The translations under genes and the position numbers were made by a program. The notes beneath the pieces were generated by a model. It saw nothing but the letters and a program-made list of their open reading frames with translations. It did not search any database and had not been told where the DNA came from. A stretch of DNA of 64,000 bases from contig VZRG01000007.1 of the NCBI GenBank assembly GCA_013397435.1, forward strand, positions 580,847-644,846, given 5' to 3'. Origin of the DNA: Erythrocercus mccallii. Its lineage: Eukaryota > Chordata > Aves > Passeriformes > Dicruridae. Shown here one piece after another: positions 27,111 to 40,137 of the stretch (the first letter of the stretch is position 1; each line of letters opens with the position of its first letter).

Positions 27111-30100
27111 CTGTAGGAATGGGGAAACACCAACACTAGACACCAGTAATATCCCCCATACAAGTAACTGTGCTCAATATCACATCCTAATAGTCACAAA
27201 ACCAAAAAAAGTGCTGAATAGTTTTAGGAATACAGTGTATGGGGAAAGAGAGAATAAATGAACAATAAATCACACCTTTTCCCATCTACCATGGATTTGA
27301 ATTTTAACAAGACAGAAAAAAAGCATGTATAAAGGACTTTACTAAGTTGAGTGACACTGTTCTAATTATACTGGATTATCTTGAAGCAAAGAAGTTTTTC
27401 CATATCATGCCTTTAAAGGATTTAAAGAAAAGAAGAAAGCCACAAATTACCTTTAGAACTGAATCGCTCTGAAGATTAATGTTATTTAGCCAGAAAAGAC
27501 TTCAAAGACACAAAACATCCTTCCAAAATCCAATTCACCCAGGCATCCAGGAACAAGCAGGTTGGTTCTGCTGAAAAACTGGCAATGAGGATATGGATTT
27601 CCTTGTTTATGGCAGTCAAACAGGAAGCTGAAGCCAGTAGATTTCCACAGCAATTCTGCGGGGATGACTTAACTGGAGGAAAGAAACGAACTGGCACCTT
27701 AGCTCCATAAGGAAAAGCAAAGGGGTGCTTTAAAGGCAAATTTTAAGAACTCCCCTGAGTTCAAACTCCTTCCCCAGCATCCTGCTGCAGGCCAAGGAGA
27801 TTTAATTTTTTAATTGCCTAATGCCAAGCACTAGAAAGCTCATCTTCCTGTCAGGCCCCAGGAACCAGCTGCTGAGCCAGCCCTTGCAGCTGGTTGCTCT
27901 GAATCTTCTGGAGGATCAGCTTGGGATGCTGGGTCTCACAAAAGCAGTTCTGTTCCCTTTTTTAAGAATGAGAAGACTGATGGGAACAGTACCAAGCTTT
28001 AGTAGTTGTTGGTTACCTTGACACCACCCATAATAAGCCAAGTAAAAAGCAAAGAAATAATTGACTTACTGAAATCTAAAAAACAACCGCCCCATTTCTA
28101 ATGTCGTGAAGGACAACCGAACAGAAATAGAACTGTGATTTTTCTCTTTTATTCTCTCATCCTAGAGCCAGATCTAAGGGGGTTTTTGCTGTTTGTTACA
28201 CAGCTTTAGATGAGACAACTGTGTGGTGAAGGCCCTGATCTTTGAAAAAGCTTTCAATTGTCACACTTTGCTCTTAGCAGGAAATATAGGCTGAGGAAAA
28301 TGATAGCCATAACACCCCACCCCTCTTGGGTTACCTCCAGCTGGATTCAAATTTGGTCCCTTTCTTATTCTCTAGGACTATGGTGTTCAGCTTTACTAAG
28401 TATGCAATTTCAGTAGGTTTCTACCACCCTTCTCCCCTCTTCTAATGACTCTCCTCCTTTCTTTGGAAATGTTTAAAGTACAGATTGATGATATCCCTGC
28501 AAGAAAGCTATAAAAAAAAAGAGAGAGAAATATAATATTATTTTCACAGGCAGGTTATGGACTGAAGAAGTTAAGACTGGATTAAAAGTACCTCTGACTT
28601 CTTAAATCTGTTTCACAGCCCACACCAAATATCCTGCTGCTCTGAGGCAGCCAAAAGATAAATTGAGGGAGGGGGAAAAAATAACAATACAGTATAATCA
28701 CTAAACAGAAGAAAACTGTAAATACTGACACATAATGCCTCTCCAACATTGTAGTTTCACACAGATAAATTCATTTCCTTTGCACAGTAGAGCTCAATAA
28801 CAGTACCTTGAAATAAATACTGCAAACAATATGCCACCACAGGAATTAAACCAGTAGATTAGAAACAGAAATGATTATTTATGTAGAAGAGCTACATTGT
28901 TTATTATTATTTAGTTTGTACAGCAGGTTCTTGAAGGTCTCCAAGAAATTATAAACTCTGCACATTTAAGTGCTGCTCATTTCTTACGCCACCAAAAGGC
29001 AGCCACCCTATGACTGCTTTGCTGTCTCCCCTGGAGATTTTTTCAGTTATTTTTGCATTGTGTGTCATTTTCCTTAAAGTTACGGGTGAAATTTTCAAGT
29101 TAGATGAAGAAAAGTTCCTGTTCTTCATAGAGTAATAAAACTCTTGAAAACATGAATGCTTTTAGCATAAAAGCAAAGAACAAAACCAGGAGACCCAGCA
29201 CACCACACACTCCATCTGCAGGAATGTGGTGGCATAATGACACTGCCATCTGGCCACTTCAGCTGATTCACCAAGAACCACACAGTTATCAAGAACTGGT
29301 GTATAGTCTTTATACAAGCAGGTACAAACAGAACAAGTTCAGGTAACATCAAGTATTTTCTCACAGAATGTAAGAGATGTTCAAAATTAGTTGCATGGGA
29401 GACCTCTGAAAAGGGCTAATTCAGAAGGGTCTCTGAAGCAGTTATATAGGGATTGAAAACAAAACAAAACTCTCACATGCAAACAAAAATCCACAAGCAA
29501 GATGCCAGTGTTTCTCATTAACAGGGCTAAGGATTTTCAATTCTGTAAAGAATGCTGTCTTATATTACCCTGGTTATAATTCACTCATCTCATAGTTGGA
29601 CATTACAGAAATGCTGTTTCGACATAAAACTCTAACTTCCTGCAGGACACAAGATTAGAGATGGCAATATTAGACCTTTAGAGACCTTCTTCTAAAGTTG
29701 CAAAATTCAATGAAAAATAGTACAGATCTTCCTTTTTGATAAGCACAAGGATTATCTTCCATCCTAAAAAAAAAAATCTATAAAGTGATACTCAGTGAGA
29801 CTACCTTCAATTGGTATTTCAAAGGGTTTCTTTGGAAAGAATGATTTATAGATCACAAAGACCAATAGGTCTTTTATCAAAGAAAATGGATTCCTTTTCT
29901 GAACCACAAAGAAAAGATTGATGATATCCTAGACCACAACTCCATTTGTGAGAGATACATAGTGCCAAGAGACAACAGTTACAAGTCGGTTAATGCTTTG
30001 CAATACCCCAAATAACTCACATACTAATTACAGGCAAAGTGCTCGTGGTGTTTCATGGAGCTTAGAAAGCAAAATTATAGCACAGGGAAATTCACAGGGT

Positions 30101-30436
30101 AATTTATGTTCTTCCCCCACAATACATATTAGGAATGACAAAGAGGGTTTTTAAGTAAAAAGTGCACACAACAAAACAGCAAAATTGATATAAATGTGTC
30201 AGTGTGTTGTCTTGTTTTCTTCCCAGGACTAAGAAGATTCGTATATGTAAAAGTCTGCTTCATGAATGAATGTTAATATACTTCCAACATGATCATACCC
30301 CTTCCTCAGCTCAGTGAAGTTCCTATCAACTCTGTATTTAAAGCACAGCCTATATGGACAGGCTTTGCAAAATTGTTATCCAGCCAGGAGAAAAACACAC
30401 AAATTGTATTATGTCCAGGATTTGAAGTTTTTTCCT

Positions 30437-30455
30437 GGCGGGGTGGGGGGGGGGG
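30437..30455 (+). repeat. G-rich run, possible G-quadruplex
   Basis: GG-C-GGGG-T-G11 on the plus strand. The 11-G block plus the GGGG could supply four G-triplets separated by one-base loops. Folding is inference. The run may also vary in length. Confidence 0.6.
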
Positions 30456-31120
30456 TCAAAACAACCCTTTCTTTTGAAGCTGACTCCATTATTACTGATT
30501 TATAACTGAAGGTTAGATTTAGCAAGAAAAAAGCAGTAACACATTATACTAAAATAATGCAACCCAATATTACACAGGCTTTAGTTAGCTAAATCAACTA
30601 GACTTTACAATAAGAATGATAAAATTAAGAGCAAATATTTTTCCAAGGTGCCTTAGATTCACAGAAGATTCAAGGACCATGTTATCTATCATTAATTTTA
30701 CCATTGCTGTTCCTCTAGTGCTGTGCCACTCATTGTGCAGGAAGTAGAGCCACATGTGATTCTGTTTCTCTACTGTTTCCTTTTTTCTTTTTACTCTTAC
30801 TCTTGTTGTTGTCATCTCTATGCTTTGATCTTTTTTGTTAATGCAGCATGTCTCCAACACAGCCTTGGAAAATAACTATAGTGTGATTTGGGTTTAATGT
30901 CATTAAACCTGATTAGCAAGGAGTATTCACGAAAATCCATAATTACCTCAAAGAAAAGCCATTTCTTGCAAGGGAACTACAAAGAACACCCATTTAACTA
31001 TTAGGCTACTTGGGAAAAGCCATTGCCACTTTTTTCTCTGCACCTTGTAAATATAAAATGCCAAGATGTGCTAAAAACATCCATCTTCTCTCAAAGCTGA
31101 TTTCTAACAGTCTTTATTTC

Positions 31121-31143
31121 AATAAAATAAAATAAAATAAAAA
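31121..31143 (+). repeat. (AATAA)n microsatellite
   Basis: Four to five units of the pentamer aataa follow a ttatttc. It is a short simple repeat and nothing else is implied. Confidence 0.85.
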
Positions 31144-32639
31144 GCCATTGAGAACAAAATCCATCTTGAGGGATGTGCTATTGCTTTGGGTACAACACCA
31201 GACTTTGTGATTAAATCTATAATGATAAAAGAACTCCCAGCTGGATAATAGCACAGTGGGGCTAGCACACACACCACTAACCTGTTTAATCTCCCAAAAC
31301 AGGGGTGCAGGAGATGGCATTGCCCAGTAGTTTGGATTAGGGACTATGCCCACAACACAACCCCACTTCAGTGTGTCTTTTTCTTCCCACTTTGGGAGGG
31401 TGGTTACCTTTCCTTTTTCCTTTTTTTAGAGGTAGAGGAGAGGAGAATACTGTTCTATACTTTGTGAGCAGAAGCATAAGAAACTTTTGTGTAAACATAC
31501 ACCAGTATTTGTTCTTCCAAACCCTCATTTTCATTTAACATTTAGTAGAGGACAATCTCTGCCTGTAGGTTTTTTGGTCTGTTTTCTGTTGCAAATTAAG
31601 CTGAGATCAGCCTTTGCATCAATTGCTGCTTGAAAACCTCAGCAAGAAGAAGGGGAAAAAAGAGCCTTTCTCCCCTGCAGCATCAGGAAACAGATCTAGG
31701 GCAGCTCTACCGTTGCACTCAATGGCAAGTATTCCCACAAAACTGTCCCTTGAGCTTTGCTGAGTCCAATGACACTCTTGTTTAATTTTTCCAGTAATGC
31801 CATCCTCATAAAATGACCTTGCCTGTAGCTGGCATTAGAAAACCCAGCTTTCATTTGCACTATTATTTTAAGAGGTCCCCAACTTCTGCAATTGCATTAG
31901 GGGGTTGTATGGCCACAACCCTGATTTTAAGCTTCTGGGTGTTCTTGAGCTACAGATATCATAGACTTCTTCCCACAAACATCTCCCCTCTGTATGCAGA
32001 GCTCTTGGCCACAGGGTAAACATTTACACATCTTCCACACAGGGACAAAGCAGCAATGCTTGTGCAATGGTTGCATGTTGTGCACATGGTGAAGCCCACT
32101 CAGAAGCTTGATAAAGTGTCCTCTGCACCTGAACAACAGCTGAGTCTCCAGGGTGGAAAAGCTGCCCTTGAAGTGCTCTAACATGCAAATTCAGAGATGT
32201 GGGTGGAAACACGTGCGATAAAAATAATGTTTGAGGAACAGTGAAAGCTAGGCAGTGAAGGTAAAAATTGTTGACAATCTCAGTGGTGAGATGAGAAATG
32301 TAAGAAGTGGACCAAAGTCACCTTCACCGAAGAAACAAGAAGTAAACTCTGTATTGCTTACATTAGAAGCAGGTAAAATTCCACCTGCATGCTGGCCCCC
32401 TACATGCAATTTGATCATGATACCTTAATTACAAGAAAAATAACAAGCTTACTTCAAAAGGTTTCAGGCTTACCTCACCTGCATATATTTATGGGTACAC
32501 TCAAGCATAACAAAATGTACCTCATTAAAACCCTGTGCTCTTTCCCTTCACTCCAGTTTTGATTAACCCAGTAAAGACCAAAATCTGTATATTACCATTT
32601 TGGCCATTTTCTTCTTCACCCCACCATTTCAGAGAATTA

Positions 32640-35470
32640 AAACCTTGGAGTCAGGCTACAGTTCAGAATGAGAGAAAGAACCCATGGGCATCATTGAGTA
32701 CAACTTCATGTAGGGCAACAACCAAGTTAAGCTCTAAATCCAAGAGCATTCTCCCAATGCTTCTTAAACAGCAACAGGCTTGGAGCCATGATCACTTCCC
32801 TAGGGAGCCTATTCCAGCACTTGACCACCCTCTCAGTGAAGAACTTTATCCTAATGTCCAACCTGAACTTCTCCTAACACAGCTTTAAGCCATTTGCTAT
32901 TACTGGACACCAGAAAGATCAGCACCTCCCTCCCTCTCTGCTCCCCATCATGAGTAAATTCTGGACAGCAATGGGGTCACCCTTCCGCCTCCTCTTTTCT
33001 AAGCTGAGCAATTTAGCAACCCCAGAACCGAACCTAAGTCATGCCCTCTAGTCCTTTCCCCACCTTTGGACATATTCTGATATTTTACATTCCTTCTTAT
33101 ACTATGGAGCCTAAAGCTGCATATAGTACTTTGAGGTGATGCTGCACCAACATTGAGATATATCACTTGTTTTGATCCTTTAGCTATATTGTGCTTAGTG
33201 TATCCCAGGGTAGGATTCAAGTGATCCTTTGGGCCACCAAGACACATTATTGGCTCATATGGAGCTCGTCATCAACCAAATCCCCAAGATGCCTGTCTGA
33301 AGGGCTTAATTCCAGCCTCTTCTTTCCCCATCTATATGCACATCTAGAATGACTCTCAGGTGCAGAAATGGCCATTTGTTCTTGTTAAACTTCATATACT
33401 TGGTGATTGCCTAGCTCTCCAATCTATCAAAATCTCTCTGTAAGGAATCTCTAACCTCAAGGGAATCAACAGCTTCTCCTAATTTAGTATTATCAGCATA
33501 CTTACAGTGCACTGAAGCATGAGAAAAATGGCCCTAAAATTAAGCCCTGGGGAACACCATTAGTGGCTGGCTGCCAGCCAGATGCTATTCAATTTACTAC
33601 AACTCCTTGAACCCAACCATTCAGCCAGTTGTTTACCCAGCATATTGCAAATGTATCTGGTTGTATTCTGGACATTTTGTCCAGTAAGATATTGTGAGAG
33701 ATATAATCAAAGCCCTGCTAAAAATAGAAAATGAAAAAAAACCAAAACCACATTCACTTCCTTTTGTCCACTAGAAGGATAACTTAGACATAAAAAAGAA
33801 TATTAAATTAGCAAGGCATGGCTTTCCCCTCCTGAGCATGTTCTGTTAGACCAATAACTGCATTGTCTTTCAAGTGGTGTTTCTGAATAAATTTCTCCAT
33901 AATTTTCTCAGGCACCAAAGGGAGGTTGACACGCCTGTAATTGTCAGGGTCTTTTTTCTTGCCCTTCTTCAAAACTGGAACAACATTTTCTAGTTTGCAG
34001 TCAACTAGGACATCTTCAGATTGCTAAGACTGTTGCCAAATATCAGAGAGGTCTCACAGTAACACTGATCTACTCTTCCAGTAACCTGGGATGAATCTTA
34101 TCGGGTTCCATATATTTATGGGCATTCAGTTACAGCAGCAAATCCTACACCAGTTTAAAATCAGCTGGGAGCTTATCACTCCCCCAGCTGGAATCTCTTA
34201 CCCAGGCCTCTAGGTGTACCAGGGCCCATCACTGGTCTTAATGACCAAGGCAAAGAAGGCATTAAACATCCCTTGCTTTATCTTCATCCACATTTGTGAG
34301 GTGACCAACTTCATCAAGTAACAGGACAAGGTTTACTTTAGGGGTCCTTTTATTGTTAACATACTTTGAAAAGTTTTTTTGTTATCCACCACACTACTGG
34401 CAAACTTCAACTCTAGTTGAGCTTTGGCCATACAAATTTTCTGCCTGGAGTAGTGAACAGCACCTCTGTAGTCCTCCCACATAGTCTGAACTTGCTTCCA
34501 AAACACACACACTTTCATTTTCTGCCAAAGCTCCAGGAGATGCCTGTTCAGCCAAATGAGGCGTTCTGCCCTGCTTCCTTGACATATGACACATTGGAAT
34601 TGCCTGCTCCTGCACTCTTCAAGATGATTCTTAAAATGCAACCAGCACCCCACTACCCTCAAAAGCAGGTTCTTACAGGACTAACTAGTTTTTCAAGCAG
34701 CCTTAAGTCTACCCTGCCAAAACCTAGGGTGACAACTCTGATGAGAGTTTTTCTCATGTCAAAGCTTTTAAAATTAAGCATTTCATGATGACTGGGGCCA
34801 AGACAGCCACTAATTATCATTTCACCCCTGAAACCATCTCCATTGACAGATGACAGGTTTAGGAGGCTACCTTTTCTGGTCAGCTCCCTTAAAACTCATA
34901 TCAAAAACTTATCCTCAACACGCTTTGGGGATTTCCTGGACTTGTTCACATTTTTATCACAGTTCCAGTTAAAATCTGAGAAACTGAAGTCTCCCATAAA
35001 GATAAGGGTACCTGAACTACAGATATCCCTGAAATCTTATAGAATCAATACATCAGTGTCACCATCCTGGCTGAGTAACCTATAGACCCCCACAACAACA
35101 TCCAAGTCTGATGTTTCCCATGATCGAAAATCTTCAAATTCTGTCAGCAACACCAGCTTCAGAGGCAGGTATGGGTAAGCTGGATCCACCTGATGTCATT
35201 CTGTACAACTGGGAGGGATAATGTGCTTCTGTTCACTTTACCAATCTCCCCACAGCCTTGAAACTTCTTTTGATCTCTCTTGGACTTCTCAGTGTAACTT
35301 CATTAGTACAGTACAATACGAAAAAGCAGTAACAGATAATAATCTGAGGAACATACCAGACTAGGAAGTTTCCTGGCAATGTCTTTAACTAGAATCCCAA
35401 AGAATACTTCCCTGAAAGGTAAGCCTGCTTGACTGGATCTTTTCTTGCCTTCAGAAAGGAGCCACCTATG
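32640..35470 (-). mobile_element. Long CR1 copy: endonuclease and RT remnant
   Basis: This is the largest element in the window, a 5'-truncated CR1 non-LTR retrotransposon read on the minus strand. In reading order the minus strand encodes VVVGVYRLLSQDG (near 35090), the endonuclease signature MGDFSFSDFNW (34965-34997), and the linker between endonuclease and RT (34333-34662, with WEDYRGAV). Then come the RT blocks DNYRRVNLPLVPEKIM (33898-33945), TNGVPQGLILGP (near 33530-33565) and YADNTK (33483-33500). The last is the catalytic FADD box of the family, with phenylalanine changed to tyrosine and the second aspartate to asparagine. The frames are broken by stops and shifts. A full CR1 is about 4.5 kb; the 5' part is missing and both edges are approximate. 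It cannot mobilise itself. Confidence 0.9.
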
Positions 35471-35542
35471 ACAACATTTTTTCTTCAGGACATGGTCATG
35501 AAGTGGGCATTAGGCTGACCTGATCTCATCAACTCATCTAGC

Positions 35543-36070
35543 ATAGAATCACAGAATAGAGTAGGTTGGAAAAGACATTTAAGATCATAAAGTCCAGCTG
35601 TTAATCCAGTACTGCCAAGTACTCCACTAACCATGCCCTTAAGCACCATATCTACACATCTTTTCAATACCTCCAGGGATGGTGATTCAACCATTTCCCT
35701 GGGCAGCCTGTTCCAATATGTGATAATCCTTTCTGTTAAAAAAATCCTAATATATAATCTATATCTAATATATAATATCTAATATCTAATCTATATATAA
35801 TCTAAATCATCTGTGGTACACCTTGAGGCCATTTCCCCTTGTCCTATTGCTGTTACTTGTGAGAAGAGGCCTTGCTACCTTGCTTCCTTCCAGGCAGCTG
35901 TAGAGAGTAGCATGGTCTCCCCTGAGCCTCCTTTTCTCCAGGCAAAGGATCCCCAACTCCCTCAGCCTCTCTTCATCAGACTTGTCCTCCAGACCCTTCA
36001 CCAGCAGCATCCACCTCTTCCATGTCTCTGTCCTTCTGATTTCAGAGCCTGTTCTATTTTGCATAAGGGC
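35543..36070 (-). mobile_element. Second CR1 copy: 3' end and C-terminal RT
   Basis: It begins on the plus strand with atagaatcacagaatagag, the reverse complement of the CR1 3' terminus. The minus strand then encodes ESPSLEVLKRCVDM (near 35650-35690), and at 35807-36064 EERLRELGILCLEKRRLRGD and SNRTRGNG, all C-terminal CR1 ORF2 blocks. Between these blocks lies an AT-rich expansion at 35746-35806. The copy lies just upstream (element sense) of the 2.8-kb CR1 and in the same orientation. Its 3' terminus is complete, so it is a separate insertion and not the missing 5' end of its neighbour. Confidence 0.88.
35746..35806. repeat. AT-rich expansion inside CR1
   Basis: Words such as ctaatat, tataatct and atatctaat repeat with periods of about 6 to 15 bases. 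CR1 normally has one short TAATATCTAATCTAAATC-like segment here, so this looks like local slippage that turned it into a short tandem repeat. Confidence 0.7.
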
Positions 36071-37099
36071 ACCCAGGAAGGCAAGGTAGTCAAAGAGGAC
36101 ATTCTCTCACACCCTAAGCAGAGATTTGTATCCAATCACTTGTGTCCCACCTTCTGCATGGCGGGGAGAGGGTGTAGGTTCCCTTTTGCCATGTGTTCTA
36201 CCTAATCAGCATTTTTGTTCGCAAGAGATCAGAGTAGGCTTCCACCAGCAAATACTTAAGAGTCTCCATCTACTTTTCAGTGAAACCCACAGAAAGATTT
36301 CAAAGCAGAAGCTAAATCAGCATCTAGTTCACGATATTAAACTGAGTTGATAGAAAATCCTTTAGACTTACCATTTGCCTGTCATCTAATAGTATTTAAC
36401 AAACGAAACTCACCTACTGGATTAATGATGAGCACAGACAAGGGAGAGTCTCTCAATTTGGTAGCAATTGAAAGTCTAAAACAACCTTCAAGTGTCATCA
36501 GCAAAGGTAATTCAGAAATTCTCCCTTTTTCATGACACAATTCTGTCAATTAGCTGAAAACAGTAATTACCAGTCCTTTTTCCTTTATTATTTGGAAAGA
36601 ATCAAAACTTTCAAAGGATGATAAATGGCTCCTTGGAAAACACAATGCTCAGTTCTGCTAAATTTGCACTTTTCTGTTGTTTTTTGGGGTTGTGCGGGGT
36701 TTTTTTGTTTTTCACCATTCTTTCACACAGCCTATGAAAAGAAAGTAGGGGCTGCTGGGGGAAGGTGGAGGGACAGGATACATGTCATGGAAGGAAAATG
36801 CCAAGGGATGGTTTAAAGGGGAATACAGAGCTTTTCTCATTTAACTCACTGACCAGGGCAGAGCTGTTCCCACACCTTCATTAATTAAACAGGAAAGTTA
36901 ACATTGTTAGCAACATTAGGTACAAAACCTCATTTAAACTGTTCTAAAACAAAACAGGAAAAAAAGAAAATGCATTCAGAGGATGACCTTTGAGAATTCT
37001 GGCCTCATTAACATTTCAAACAGCACAGCACAAAATTAAGACAGGAAATAGACTTGCGATACTATTTGACTGCAGAAATATATATCATTAACATGCCTA

Positions 37100-37161
37100 T
37101 AATTAACAGGATAGCAATGTTTGTCCCATTGTCTCTGCTAATAATGGTGTAACATGCAAAT
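37100..37161 (+). promoter_or_regulatory. Candidate enhancer-like motif cluster (homeobox, SOX, octamer)
   Basis: Within 62 bases lie TAATTAA (37100-37106), the SOX-type CCATTGT (37126-37132) and a perfect octamer ATGCAAAT (37154-37161), in an AT-rich context with few repeats. POU and SOX factors often share enhancers in vertebrates. This is a motif observation only; conservation is unknown. Confidence 0.25.
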
Positions 37162-40099
37162 GGAATTTCTCCTAACAAAATTGAAGGGAATATTTAAGTT
37201 TATTCTACCTATCAAGCTTACTGAGAAATGTCAAACGACCCCCTTTTTGCCCTTTGAAAGGAATTCCTCCATGTCTGCTCTTGAAGGCTCATATAAAATA
37301 GTTGCAGAAGGCATATACAGGCTGCTCTTAAAATGCAGAGTCCAGTCATCCTTTCCCATGATACACCAGCAAGTTAATTGGGGAGCCTCTAGTGACCCAT
37401 GCATTATAGAAAGCAGTTCAGATGCCAACCTCACCCTTTCCATGCAACACCAGAGTGTTAACAGCCCCTTTCCTCTGACTGGGATCATTTTCCCTAAGCT
37501 CTACGGCCCTGATGGCACAGCAATGCCCTTTATAGGGTTGTATGCTGGCTTTTGAACATTCACACAGAGACCGTATGTAACAGCATTTCTGCTACTGTTC
37601 ACCCAGAGGTATTCTGCAATCTGTTACACCTCACTGCAAGGAAGTATTGACCTGATGTACAACTCTAGACTCAACATTCTCTGTTCCTATGTTAGATCTT
37701 CTCAGATAATCCATCCCTGTACTCCCAAGCCGTGGCAACTGTAGGCTGGCTGCTTGGCCATCAGGTGGCTGGATGTACAATTTTTCTCTGATGTCAGATC
37801 AGCTTGAAAATCTGATAAAAGCCTGCCCTGCCTCCTAGAGAGGCAAGATGCAGTAAGAAGTTCTTGACAACGACCTGTCTCTTCCCAAGGCAGAATGAAG
37901 GGCAAACACTTCGTCACTGCCAGTACTACACTTTTCTGATTACATCAAGTTGCATATTTTCAATCTGTTTCCCAATTATTCCTTTTCTATTCAAAGAGGC
38001 TGAAGCAAGAAGAAACAAAACTTACTCCCTTATAAAGGACTAGGGGGATTATCTAACCTCCCTCTCTTTGTATTAAGATGTCATTTACATTATGAGTTTG
38101 CCTAAAGTCACAGAAGGGGCAGACAGATACTTAGTCTGCTGATTGCTTTGGTCAAACACGAATGGACAAAAAAAGTCCCATCATGAAGTTGTTGTACAAT
38201 CACTGCTGCACCACAGAATAGATCACCAATCTACAAAGCGTTAAGGAAACAATTATTACGAGGTGGAGAAACTTAGTAAGACAGCAAACTTCAAGGATGA
38301 ACCAGATTTATGGATCTCGGCAGAGAACTGTGATTAAGATGTAATAACAATTAAGATGTAACATTTTCTTAAGTTCCCCTCCCCCAGTGTTACTGTTCAT
38401 CTAAAAAGGCAATTTATGCTTCTCAGTTCTCTAGACCAGCTAGCGTATCTTACCAGTAGGAAAGATTATACTGTCCATCACAACAAACTGTCCTTTTCCT
38501 GTTCTTATATTATCAAAACCTATTGAGATTAAAGCCATAAGAAACTGGATGAAACACATTTATTTGTTTCAAATTCATGTGCTTAAAAAGTTAGATTCCT
38601 ACACACTTGTTGTTACCTTTAATAGAAAAAGCAAAATCACAGCAGTTCCCTCAGTGAGAGAATTTAAGAAAGATTATATGCATTTGTTGAAAGAACTCAT
38701 AACATAAAACATCTTCCCAGGATGCCCTAAATCAGCAGACACTCAGAGAATAAACAATTCTGGGCCTCATTTGTTTAAAGATGAAAACTACTTATCACAT
38801 TTTCAAGATCAAAAGGCGATTTGAGCAGCTTTCCCTCCCACAGAACTCTTACCCATCATCTCCCATGCATGCGAGTCAGCAAAATGGTCTGAAGGTGAGG
38901 GATATTTCAAAATGCTTCACTGCTCCACACACCATGATTCAAGAAGACCATTATGACTAAGACTCAATACTACAGCTTTACTACATCAATTACACATCTT
39001 CAGTCATACTGATCTCAATTTTACATGAGCAAGGTGCTTCTAGATTCATTGCTGGTAAGCTGCTTCCTAGGTCTGAAAACCAGAAAAAGTCACTGAATCA
39101 TGCAGACATCTCATGATTGTTCTCCAGTCTCATACTCCTGTTCTTCATTCACTTCAAACTGCATCCATCAGGCCAGCTGCAAATCCACTAGGACCAGAAC
39201 TATTTCTCACGTGACAGAGTCCTCCTTGCCAATTAGTAGAATTGATTTATTTGGAAAAAGGTCTTTCCACTCCAAGGTGCTTTCGTTGGGGTTGAACAGA
39301 CATTATAAAGCCAAAAAAAATTTTTGAAGTAAATACATCAGTATTTCCAGTTAACTCAACTGTGGACTTTTCACAGGCAAGACCAGGCATTCTGAAGGGA
39401 TTTGGATCTGTCCAAGAGCAAAATTTTGTGACTTGATTCCAAGTAGAGTCCAGTAAATCACAACCACTTGTGCTCCAGGTGAGCTAACTGTTAATTTAGT
39501 CAGCACAAGCTCACCAAAGTTGCAAAACTCCCTGAAGCATCCCAACACAATGACAGTGGGAACAACCTAAGGGACAAAGGAAATAACAAATGGCTGCACA
39601 GAGAAAAATGCTGTGGGAAGCTCTCTGTGGCACTCTGTGTCAAAGCCCAGGTACCCCCCACTGATTTTGTCTGGATTATCAATAAGATTATCTCAATCTT
39701 TCTGGAATTGTGCTCAAAAACAGAGAACAGTCCCTTCCAAGCTCAGAACTATATAGGGAAAGAAGGCCCTCTAGAATCTCCTCATCTTTTTGTGCAGCCT
39801 CCACAGACCACACTCTGACACAAAACCCTATTAACATACAATGGGAGGAATTTAGGGGAGCATTTTTCTTAGTAGCCCTTGACTGGATAACCTTTATCGT
39901 TCCTGGTGAAAAACACCTTTCTTCTACTCACTAAAATCCCCTGCTACTTAAAAAGCAGAACTGCCTCAGGACAGATGTGTCCCTACAAAGAAACTGCAGA
40001 GCACAAATTTGGTGTCCATCCCTTCACCGATGAGACACATCCTCAGGGGTGACAGCCAAACACAGAGAAATTAAAAGCTTTCGCAGCTCAGAGAAGAGT

Positions 40100-40137
40100 G
40101 TGAAAAGCAGAAAAGTGAAAAAGCAGAAAAGTGAAAG
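40100..40137 (+). repeat. 15/16-bp purine-rich tandem repeat
   Basis: The unit gtgaaaagcagaaaa occurs at 40100-40114, again with one extra A at 40115-40130, followed by a partial third unit gtgaaag. It is pure purine except for the T and C of each unit. Confidence 0.8.

Larger units (their letters stand above)
27111..32639. other. Unique sequence with short simple repeats
   Basis: No gene is recognised. Contents are a G-rich run at 30437-30455 and an (AATAA)n stretch at 31121-31143. Several short A runs are scattered through it. An octamer-type ATGCAAAT occurs near 32183. Confidence 0.5.

Noticed and set aside
34417..34788. Plus-strand open frame of 123 codons
   Set aside because: It is the antisense of the CR1 endonuclease-RT linker, so it is a shadow of the retrotransposon frame.
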